From positions 1-11,664 of the forward strand of contig JAQUYZ010000018.1 in NCBI GenBank assembly GCA_028691625.1: DNA of 11,664 bases, given 5' to 3'. The position numbers and the translations under genes are program-made. Source of the stretch: Eubacteriales bacterium. GTDB lineage: Bacteria > Bacillota > Clostridia > Peptostreptococcales > Anaerovoracaceae. The notes beneath the pieces were generated by a model. That model saw nothing but the letters and a program-made list of their open reading frames with translations. It was not told the DNA's origin and made no database searches. Numbering within the stretch: the stretch's first letter is position 1; every line of letters begins with the position of its first letter. Shown in pieces: positions 5,785 through 11,664 of this stretch.

Positions 5785-6789
5785 ATGGGTACAGAGATTA
5801 GAAACGGAAAAGGAAAGGTAAAATCGGGGAAAAGCCAGATACAGAGCTTCTTAAGGACTTTCCTCGTCTCTTTTATTGTTTTTGTCATTTTATGCACGCC
5901 CGGACTGGCGATTTTTGGAGAGGTTGCAGATACAAATCTGTTTGGGGACGGTGACAATGTGGTGCTTGAGGAGCAGCTTCCTGTGATTGTCGATGAGGAC
6001 AGCCCTTTTTTTGAGGCGTTCAAGGATAAAAAAAGAGTAAACATTCTGCTGCTTGGGATCAATGCAAATCTGACCGATACCATCATGGTTGCCAGCTTTG
6101 ACACAGAAGCACAACATATGGATTTGATTTCCATCCCAAGGGACACCTACTACCATCGCGACGGCTACAACGGCGAGGGGGAAAACAAAATCAACGCGGC
6201 ATATCGGGGAAATCCGGTCAACACGGCGAAAGCCGTCAGCGAGATCCTTCTGGGGATGCCGATCAACTTTTATGCAGTCATTGATTATAAAGGGGTTGAA
6301 ACGATTGTCGATTCCATGGGAGGAGTGCCAATGGACATCGAGTTCAACATGAAATATTCAGATCCTTACGACACTCCGCCGCTGGTAATTAACATACCGA
6401 AGGGACATCAGGTTCTGGACGGAGATCATGCCGTGCAGTTTCTCAGATATCGTAAAGGCTATCTGGAAGGGGATATCGGTCGTGTGAAGGCGCAGCAGGA
6501 ATTTATGAAGTCCGCATTCAGGCAATGCCTGAGTTTCCAGCTGCCAAAGATCGCGAAGACCGTATTCAACAATGTGGAATCCGATATCACGATCGGCAAG
6601 GCAACCTCCCTGGCCACAAAAGCCATGGGTATTTCGGGAGATGACATAACAACGTATATGCTGCCTGCAACACCGCTTCCGGATCCTCCTTATTTTGTGA
6701 TTCCGGATGCGGAGGGAACCGCGGAAATGATCCAACAGATCTATTCCATCGAGCCGAAAACCATCACAGAGGATGCGGCCGGTGAATAA
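5785..6789 (+). CDS. LCP (LytR-CpsA-Psr) family glycopolymer transferase, copy 2
   Basis: Same family and expected role as the gene at 4552: transfer of lipid-linked wall polymers to peptidoglycan outside the membrane. The 334 residues have a basic cytoplasmic N-terminus (to about 22), one membrane helix at about 24-46, and the LCP domain. Motifs are NILLLGINANLTDTIM (86-101), ISIPRDTYY (115-123), NKINAAY (134-140), LLGMPINFYAVIDY (155-168), FLRYRKG (219-225) and GDIGRVKAQQEF (229-240). It aligns with copy 1 nearly end to end, for example PFFEAFKDK, SDPYD/NDPYD, LDGD and KSAFRQ, so the pair arose by duplication. It shares the short loop lacking Asp and Arg before TDT. The N-terminus is about 15 residues longer and the C-terminal segment differs, with a proline-rich PATPLPDPP at 294-302. 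An SLH protein follows after 48 bases, probably in the same transcript. Confidence 0.92.
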   Translation: MGTEIRNGKGKVKSGKSQIQSFLRTFLVSFIVFVILCTPGLAIFGEVADTNLFGDGDNVVLEEQLPVIVDEDSPFFEAFKDKKRVNILLLGINANLTDTIMVASFDTEAQHMDLISIPRDTYYHRDGYNGEGENKINAAYRGNPVNTAKAVSEILLGMPINFYAVIDYKGVETIVDSMGGVPMDIEFNMKYSDPYDTPPLVINIPKGHQVLDGDHAVQFLRYRKGYLEGDIGRVKAQQEFMKSAFRQCLSFQLPKIAKTVFNNVESDITIGKATSLATKAMGISGDDITTYMLPATPLPDPPYFVIPDAEGTAEMIQQIYSIEPKTITEDAAGE

Positions 6790-6837
6790 GAAAAAATTGC
6801 CATCAAGGAAAAAGAAAGCGGGATGCGGGAGACAAAA

Positions 6838-7998
6838 ATGATGAAGCGCGGAAAACGGTTAGCAAGTATCATGATAACATTGATGATTGGCCTCAGCCTC
6901 TCTTCTTTTTCGGAAGGGCAAACAGCCTTTGCCATGACGGCAGGCGATTTTACCGATGTGAATGCAGACTACTGGGGATACCAGTACATAGACTTTTCCG
7001 CCGGCAAAGGCATTATCAACGGCTATCAGTCGCCGGACGGCTCCTATCAGTTCCTGCCTGAGCATGCAGTATCAAAGGAAGAATCCATGACCATGCTTTA
7101 CAGGGCCTTATCCGCAGCAGACGAGCTGAAAAGCACCGAAGACTTCTCTGGTGAATATACTGATTTATTCGCAGAAAACAAGATTGCCGAGTGGGCGAAA
7201 ATTTATGTTGCATACGGACTGAAATACGAACTGCTTACAGAGGATGAGCTCCTCGACTTTACCGATGAGAACGGACTGGGAATTCCGGCGCCCAGAGAGC
7301 AGGTAGCGCTTTGGACCGCAAAGGCCATGGCGCGCAAGCTGTCACCCGCCTATTCCCTGATTTACAGCGACAAGGACAGTATTTCCGCGGAAACGCTGCC
7401 TTACATAGACCTGTTATACCGGCATGGCATTATGCATGGGGATGATACAAAGATGTTCCATCCTGCAAGCAGCATAAAGAGAGCGGAGTTTGCCGCAATC
7501 AGCAATCGTGTTTTTGAATCGGCCAATGCCGGTCTTTATTCCGTTGAGAAGGAAATTCAATCGTACCGGGGCACTGTGGTATCGGTTGATTCCTATCAGC
7601 ACAAGCTCATGATGACACAGTCAGACGGCACGGGAAGAGTGATACAGATAAATCCGAAAACACAGATTGTAATTAACGGCAAGGTGAATTATAATGGACT
7701 TGCCGGCATCAGCACGGGTTCCACTGCAGTCGTTGCCTGGGGTGCTTTCTATGACGAAAGCAATCCGAAGAACAGCGCATTGCAGCTTCATGTGGTCACA
7801 AAAACACAGACCGGAACCGGGCTTTTAACCGGGATAGAAGAAATGGACAGCAGCACATCCTTACTGGAGATTGAGAACGAAGACAAGGATATCATCTGTT
7901 ACATTCTGGACAAAAACAGCAGGACCGAGGGAACTCCGAAGAAAGGGACGGAGGTGACCTTTATCACTGACGGTATAAAAATCCTGGAAATGAAGTAA
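6838..7998 (+). CDS. Secreted S-layer-homology (SLH) domain protein
   Basis: A surface protein held non-covalently to the wall. SLH domains are known to bind pyruvylated secondary wall polysaccharide. The 386 residues begin with a signal peptide (MMKRGKR, a hydrophobic core to about 24, probable cleavage after TAFA at 32). Three SLH motifs follow at about 37-92, 108-168 and 175-228. The TRAE-like ligand positions read VSKEE (78-82), APREQ (151-155) and IKRAE (213-217), so the first has Lys instead of Arg. Residues 243-386 form a beta-rich region with two related halves and no family I recognise. I prefer ATG 6838, with GGGAG at 6827-6831 six bases upstream, over ATG 6823. It lies 48 bases after the second LCP gene, which fits a wall-polymer module. 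No enzymatic domain is visible, so it may be structural or a wall-polymer sensor. Confidence 0.87.
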   Translation: MMKRGKRLASIMITLMIGLSLSSFSEGQTAFAMTAGDFTDVNADYWGYQYIDFSAGKGIINGYQSPDGSYQFLPEHAVSKEESMTMLYRALSAADELKSTEDFSGEYTDLFAENKIAEWAKIYVAYGLKYELLTEDELLDFTDENGLGIPAPREQVALWTAKAMARKLSPAYSLIYSDKDSISAETLPYIDLLYRHGIMHGDDTKMFHPASSIKRAEFAAISNRVFESANAGLYSVEKEIQSYRGTVVSVDSYQHKLMMTQSDGTGRVIQINPKTQIVINGKVNYNGLAGISTGSTAVVAWGAFYDESNPKNSALQLHVVTKTQTGTGLLTGIEEMDSSTSLLEIENEDKDIICYILDKNSRTEGTPKKGTEVTFITDGIKILEMK

Positions 7999-8112
7999 TG
8001 GCGCCGTAGATCCGGCGATCTTAACAACCCATCTAATTTTTTCTTTTTTTCAAATGATACTGTTTATTCTATGGAATCAATTTTTTCTGGACATTCCAAA
8101 TCGGGAGGTAAT
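7999..8112 (+). promoter_or_regulatory. Gap before rho: small GC hairpin and T-rich leader
   Basis: CGCCG (8002-8006) can pair with CGGCG (8013-8017) just after the SLH stop codon. The only T-rich run (8037-8050) begins about 20 bases further on, so this is not a classical intrinsic terminator. No promoter with good -35 and -10 elements is visible; TATTCT at 8065-8070 is a weak -10 candidate. rho genes are often autoregulated through their leaders, but nothing here shows that directly. Confidence 0.25.
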
Positions 8113-9597
8113 ATGGATATCGAGATATTGAATAGTAAAAAGCTTGCAGAGCTGCGGGAGATCGCAAAGTCTTTTCATGTTCCGAATTATGAAAAACTGA
8201 GAAAGGCCGAGCTGATTCAGGCGATTTCACAGCCAAGGGGAAAGGCAGAGGCGGATTCCGCCGAAAAGGCAGCCGACCCGGTGCCTGCCGGAACAGCTGT
8301 CAGAAAGAAAACTGTCAGGAAGGCGGAAACACCTGCGGTTGATGTGCCAACGCCTGCAAAGGCAGCAGCGCCTGAGACTCCGCCTGCGAAGGCGACAGCG
8401 CCCGAGACTCCGCCTGTGAAGGCGGAAACACCCGCGGCAGGGGAGCAGGGAAAGAAGGCCCAGGAAGGTCCGAGGGAGGATAGGCCGGAAGTGGAGGGCA
8501 TCCTGGAAATCGCCGAAGGCGGCTTCGGCTTCCTACGATTCCACAATTTCCTGACAAGCGACAAGGACATTTATGTATCACCGTCCCAAATCAGGCGGTT
8601 TAACTTAAAAACAGGGGACAAATTAAGAGGAATTTCCAGAAAGCCCAACGAAGGGGAACGGTTCGGTGCCCTGCTGTATGTCAATTCGGTAAACGGAGAT
8701 GAACCGGGAGTTGCCATCAGAAGACCGGACTTTGACGATTTGACTCCGATTTTTCCAAACCAGAGAATTTCACTGGAAAACGGTGCAACCGAGCTTTCCA
8801 TGCGTTTGATCGATCTGGTTGCGCCGATCGGAAAAGGACAGAGAGGTCTCATCGTTGCGCCGCCGAAAGCCGGTAAAACCGTTCTTTTAAAGAAGGTCGC
8901 AAACAGTATTGAAAAAATGTATCCCGATATCGAAATGATCGTTCTGCTTGTTGATGAGCGTCCCGAGGAGGTAACCGACATGCAGCGGTCCATCAGCGGA
9001 GAGGTAATCTACTCCACCTTTGATGAAATGCCGCAAAACCATGTAAAGGTAGCCGAAATGGTACTCGCCAGGGCCCAGCGGCTTGTTGAGCATGGCAGAG
9101 ACGTTGTCATTCTGCTGGACAGCATCACCAGATTGGCCAGAGCCTACAATCTCGTAATCCCGCCGACCGGGAGAACCTTATCGGGAGGTCTGGATCCGGG
9201 CGCACTCCACAAACCGAAGAAGTTTTTCGGTGCAGCCCGTAAAATGGAAGAGGGAGGCAGCATCACAATTCTTGCCACGGCTCTCATTGAAACCGGTAGC
9301 CGTATGGATGATATGATCTTCGAGGAATTCAAGGGAACGGGAAACATGGAGCTTCATCTGGACCGTAAACTTTCGGAGAAGAGGATCTTCCCGGCAATCA
9401 ACCTGAACAAATCAGGGACCAGAAGAGAGGATCTGCTCATGAGCCAGGATGAGCTGGAGGCGATCTGGACCATGAGACGTGCGATGGCAAACATCGGTAC
9501 CCAGGAGGTTACGGAAAATATCATAGACCAGCTCGCTCATACAAAGAACAATGCAGACTTTATCAAGATTATAAAGAAGACGAAGCTGGAGGCTTAA
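8113..9597 (+). CDS. rho: Transcription termination factor Rho
   Basis: The hexameric RNA-dependent ATPase/helicase that ends transcription at factor-dependent sites. The 494 residues show a Rho N-terminal helical domain (about 1-40) and a low-complexity Ala/Pro/Lys/Glu linker at about 41-125. The cold-shock-like RNA-binding domain follows, with EGGFGFLR (135-142) and [18 protein letters not shown] (152-169). The ATPase core has Walker A APPKAGKT (249-256), [10 protein letters not shown] (281-290), Walker B VVILLDS (331-337), and the Q/R-loop region [20 protein letters not shown] (356-375). [11 protein letters not shown] (408-418) is also present. All core motifs are intact. I chose ATG 8113 because GGGAGG at 8103-8108 precedes it and it starts at the conserved domain; the in-frame ATG at 8071 would add 14 unconserved residues. 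The linker is an insertion relative to E. coli Rho (419 residues), and such inserts are common in Gram-positive Rho. DUF1385 follows after 8 bases. Confidence 0.97.
   Translation: MDIEILNSKKLAELREIAKSFHVPNYEKLRKAELIQAISQPRGKAEADSAEKAADPVPAGTAVRKKTVRKAETPAVDVPTPAKAAAPETPPAKATAPETPPVKAETPAAGEQGKKAQEGPREDRPEVEGILEIAEGGFGFLRFHNFLTSDKDIYVSPSQIRRFNLKTGDKLRGISRKPNEGERFGALLYVNSVNGDEPGVAIRRPDFDDLTPIFPNQRISLENGATELSMRLIDLVAPIGKGQRGLIVAPPKAGKTVLLKKVANSIEKMYPDIEMIVLLVDERPEEVTDMQRSISGEVIYSTFDEMPQNHVKVAEMVLARAQRLVEHGRDVVILLDSITRLARAYNLVIPPTGRTLSGGLDPGALHKPKKFFGAARKMEEGGSITILATALIETGSRMDDMIFEEFKGTGNMELHLDRKLSEKRIFPAINLNKSGTRREDLLMSQDELEAIWTMRRAMANIGTQEVTENIIDQLAHTKNNADFIKIIKKTKLEA
8368..8427 (+). repeat. 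30-base tandem repeat in the Rho linker
   Basis: Two adjacent 30-base units (8368-8397 and 8398-8427) differ at only a few positions and encode [10 protein letters not shown] and [10 protein letters not shown]. Looser versions of the same Pro/Ala/Lys pattern lie on both sides ([15 protein letters not shown]). The repeat lies entirely inside the disordered linker of Rho, keeps frame, and is likely to vary in copy number between strains. Confidence 0.8.
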
Positions 9598-9605
9598 TAG
9601 TATTC

Positions 9606-10658
9606 ATGGATTTTAAGAAAATTTTTATAAAGAGCGCCTGCCCGACGAAGGTTGGCGGTCAGGCAGTGCTGGAAGGGATCATGATGAAGGGTGAAGACCG
9701 TACTGCCGTGGTGATCCGCAAGCCTGACGACACGCTCCATCTGAAGACGGAACTGCTGAAAAAACCGGGCAGGATAAAAAAAATCCCGATCCTGAGAGGG
9801 ATTTTTATCTTTGTTGATTCCTTGGTCGTCGGCACGAGAACGCTGCTCTATTCCGCAGAGGTACTGGAGGGCTGCGAGGGCAGCCAGGGCTATGAGAAGG
9901 ACAAGCTGACGATCTGGTTGGAAAAGAGATTCGGAGAAAAAGGGGCGCTGAATGCGATCCTGTACCTTTCCGTCATTCTTGCAATTCTGTTTACGGTTGG
10001 AATCTTTATCATCGCTCCCACAGCCGTGGTGAGCGTTTTCAAGTATCTGACCGCCAATGAGGTGGCGCTGAATCTGATTGAGGGTGTGTTCCGGATCGTG
10101 CTCTTTGTGATCTATATCCTGCTCATTTCGAAGATGAAGGATATCCAGACCGTATTTCAGTATCACGGAGCGGAGCACAAATGCATCCACTGCTTTGAAA
10201 ACGGACTGGAACTGACGCCGGAGAACTGTAAGCCTTACGAAACACTGCACCCAAGATGCGGGACCAGCTTTCTTATGTTTGTCATGGTGATCAGTCTGCT
10301 GCTCTTTTCCCTGCTTGGCTGGCCCAATCTGATCTGGAGGATTACATCCCGGCTGCTGTTGATACCGGTCATCGCAGGCTTATCCTATGAGCTGCTGAGG
10401 TGGGCAGGACGCAGCGATTCTATGACCGTGAAGATCTTGAGTGTACCCGGCTTGCTGCTGCAAAAGCTGACCACAAAAGAGCCGGATGAAAAGCAGCTGG
10501 AGGTTGCCGCGGCGGCGATGAAGGCAGTTCTGGTGCCTGAGGACACGCCGGTTTATACAGGGGACTGCGGCAAGGACGGCAGGCTGATCGCGGAAGAAGA
10601 AAAGCCGGCCGAAGAGAAGGCAGAGAAAAAAGAGGAAACGGAAAACAAAGAGGAGTAA
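9606..10658 (+). CDS. DUF1385 (YqhQ-like) membrane protein of unknown function
   Basis: The 350 residues match the DUF1385 family found beside rho, prmC and prfA in many Firmicutes; no biochemical role is known to me. The N-terminal signature VGGQAVLEGIMMKGED is at 16-31, with RGIFIFVDSLVVGTRTL at 64-80. Hydrophobic segments lie at about 113-142, 154-176, 220-239 and 247-265. Between the second and third sits the conserved HGAEHKC motif (187-193), followed by Cys196, Cys208 and HPRCGTSF (215-222). This His/Glu/Cys set would suit metal binding. The last 25 residues are a Glu/Lys-rich tail (EEEKPAEEKAEKKEETENKE) that is probably disordered. ATG 9606 lies 8 bases after the rho stop. GGAGG at 9588-9592 inside the end of rho is the likely ribosome binding site, at a long 13-base spacing that suggests translational coupling. 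prmC starts 6 bases after its stop. Confidence 0.9.
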   Translation: MDFKKIFIKSACPTKVGGQAVLEGIMMKGEDRTAVVIRKPDDTLHLKTELLKKPGRIKKIPILRGIFIFVDSLVVGTRTLLYSAEVLEGCEGSQGYEKDKLTIWLEKRFGEKGALNAILYLSVILAILFTVGIFIIAPTAVVSVFKYLTANEVALNLIEGVFRIVLFVIYILLISKMKDIQTVFQYHGAEHKCIHCFENGLELTPENCKPYETLHPRCGTSFLMFVMVISLLLFSLLGWPNLIWRITSRLLLIPVIAGLSYELLRWAGRSDSMTVKILSVPGLLLQKLTTKEPDEKQLEVAAAAMKAVLVPEDTPVYTGDCGKDGRLIAEEEKPAEEKAEKKEETENKEE

Positions 10659-10664
10659 ACATCG

Positions 10665-11570
10665 ATGAGTCTAATCATAAAAGAACTTTTACAGATCGGA
10701 ACGGCAGCGCTGGAGAAAGCAGGCTGCATGGATCCCCGGATTGATGCGGAGCTGATCATGCGGTTTCTGCTGAAGCTGGACAAGCAGGAGCTGTTTATTA
10801 TATCGTCCTCTTTACTTGACGAGAAGAGGTGTGAGGGTTACTTCAAGCTGATCGACAGAAGAGCCGGAGGAACACCCGTACAATACATAACCGGAGAGCA
10901 GGAATTTATGGGAATCCCCTTTAAGGTGAACGAGAATGTGCTGATTCCGCGGCAGGATACGGAGACGATGGTGGAAGAAATCATCAGTGACAGGAAAGCC
11001 ATGAACCACGGAAGCAGGGCACCGAGGGGCAGCTGTCAGATTCTGGATTTATGCTGCGGAAGCGGAGCTGTCGGCATCAGCCTGTGCAGGCTCCTGAAGG
11101 ATGTCAGGGTGACTGCATCGGATGTCAGCGGTAAAGCGGTCTCCGTCGCAAAGGAAAATGCGAAAAATGCGGGAGTCGCCAAGCTGATGAAATTTGTGGA
11201 AGGGGATTTATTTCATTCTCTCCGCAAGGGGATCGGCGGAACAAAATTTCATGTGATCGCATCCAATCCTCCGTATATCAGACGTGATATCATCCCAACC
11301 CTGCAGCGTGAGATCGTAGAGCACGAGCCGCTTTTAGCCCTGGACGGCGGTGTGGACGGACTGGATTTCTATCACCGCATCATAAAAGACGCACCGGATT
11401 ATCTTAAACCGGAAGGGCTGCTGTACCTGGAGATCGGTCACGATCAGGGGCAGGCGGTATGTGATCTGGCAAGGGACTCGGAGCGGTTTGAGGAGATTAC
11501 CATTGTCAGAGATCTGGCAGGGCATGACAGAGTGGTAAAATGTAAGTTGAAAAAACGAATTGCCAAGTAG
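10665..11570 (+). CDS. prmC: Release factor glutamine N5-methyltransferase
   Basis: PrmC (HemK) methylates the glutamine of the GGQ motif in peptide chain release factors RF1 and RF2, using S-adenosylmethionine, and so improves translation termination. The 301 residues contain the N-terminal helical release-factor-binding domain (about 1-75) with GGTPVQYITGEQEFMG (68-83) and VLIPRQDTE (92-100). The SAM-binding motif ILDLCCGSGAVGISL is at 126-140, and the catalytic NPPYI at 201-205. EHEPLLALDGGVDGLDFY (219-236) also fits the family. A stretch at 112-123 (NHGSRAPRGS) before the SAM motif looks like a small linker insertion. AGGAG at 10651-10655, 9 bases before ATG and inside the end of the DUF1385 gene, supports the start. 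The usual partner prfA is not in the window but could follow downstream. Confidence 0.95.
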   Translation: MSLIIKELLQIGTAALEKAGCMDPRIDAELIMRFLLKLDKQELFIISSSLLDEKRCEGYFKLIDRRAGGTPVQYITGEQEFMGIPFKVNENVLIPRQDTETMVEEIISDRKAMNHGSRAPRGSCQILDLCCGSGAVGISLCRLLKDVRVTASDVSGKAVSVAKENAKNAGVAKLMKFVEGDLFHSLRKGIGGTKFHVIASNPPYIRRDIIPTLQREIVEHEPLLALDGGVDGLDFYHRIIKDAPDYLKPEGLLYLEIGHDQGQAVCDLARDSERFEEITIVRDLAGHDRVVKCKLKKRIAK

Positions 11571-11585
11571 TGTAACATTTCCTTC

Positions 11586-11614
11586 TTGACAGAAGAAAAA
11601 AACCATAGCATAAT
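11586..11614 (+). promoter_or_regulatory. Near-consensus sigma-A promoter reading out of the window
   Basis: A perfect -35 TTGACA (11586-11591) is followed after exactly 17 bases by CATAAT (11609-11614), which matches the -10 consensus at 5 of 6 positions. Transcription would start near 11621. The -35 overlaps a small inverted repeat, TTCT (11584-11587) with AGAA (11591-11594), which could be an operator half-site pair. It starts 15 bases after prmC with no terminator between. The driven gene lies beyond the window; prfA is a guess from common gene order. Confidence 0.75.
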
Positions 11615-11664
11615 GAATATAATCATATATGGCAGATGGAAATAGGCATTCAGCAGATTGAAGT

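Noticed and set aside
8071..8112. Upstream ATG at 8071 as the start of rho
   Set aside because: GGGAGG lies before ATG 8113, and the conserved Rho N-terminal domain begins there; the extra 14 residues are unsupported.
1..11664. Mobile element, prophage, CRISPR or defence system
   Set aside because: No transposase, integrase, phage structural, Cas, restriction or toxin-antitoxin signature was seen on either strand, and no regularly spaced repeats were found.

Overview
The window reads as a low-to-mid G+C Gram-positive anaerobe of the class Clostridia. This rests on the clostridial-type 3-hydroxybutyryl-CoA dehydrogenase, the LytR-CpsA-Psr (LCP) proteins, an SLH-domain surface protein, the rho / DUF1385 / prmC gene order and AGGAGG-type ribosome binding sites. 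An Eubacteriales family outside the classical Clostridium group is possible, but I cannot fix the genus. All recognised genes are on the + strand. I see no tRNA, rRNA, CRISPR array, insertion sequence or phage gene.

Layout. (1) 1-134: the C-terminal end of an unrecognised gene. (2) 212-3526: a probable sigma-A promoter and a hairpin lead into a membrane-bound FlaA1/CapD-type nucleotide-sugar 4,6-dehydratase, followed 29 bases later by glucose-6-phosphate isomerase (pgi). (3) 3682-5508: 3-hydroxybutyryl-CoA dehydrogenase (hbd), then the first LCP glycopolymer transferase, which carries a perfect 27-base palindrome inside its transmembrane-helix codons. A clear intrinsic terminator ends this unit at 5521-5562. 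(4) 5785-7998: a second, paralogous LCP protein and a secreted three-SLH-domain protein. (5) 8113-11570: an information-processing cluster of transcription termination factor rho, a DUF1385/YqhQ-like membrane protein and prmC, the release-factor glutamine methyltransferase. A near-consensus promoter at 11586-11614 fires out of the window.

How the genes may work together (inference). Pgi interconverts glucose-6-P and fructose-6-P, the entry to UDP-GlcNAc. The CapD-like enzyme is of a family that dehydrates UDP-GlcNAc-type sugars for surface glycans. LCP proteins attach such glycopolymers to peptidoglycan. SLH domains bind pyruvylated secondary wall polymer. The first 8 kb therefore looks like a cell-envelope glycopolymer neighbourhood with a fermentative dehydrogenase inserted. 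The last 3.5 kb is a conserved termination/translation cluster, in which the usual rpmE (L31) gene is absent between rho and DUF1385.

I found no clearly new multi-gene system. The observations most worth a second look are the predicted NADP(H) preference of Hbd, the intragenic palindrome in the first LCP gene, the degenerate metal/arginine loop shared by both LCP paralogues, the hairpin at the capD transcription start, the duplicated beta-rich domain in the SLH protein, and the conserved His/Cys cluster of the uncharacterised DUF1385 protein.
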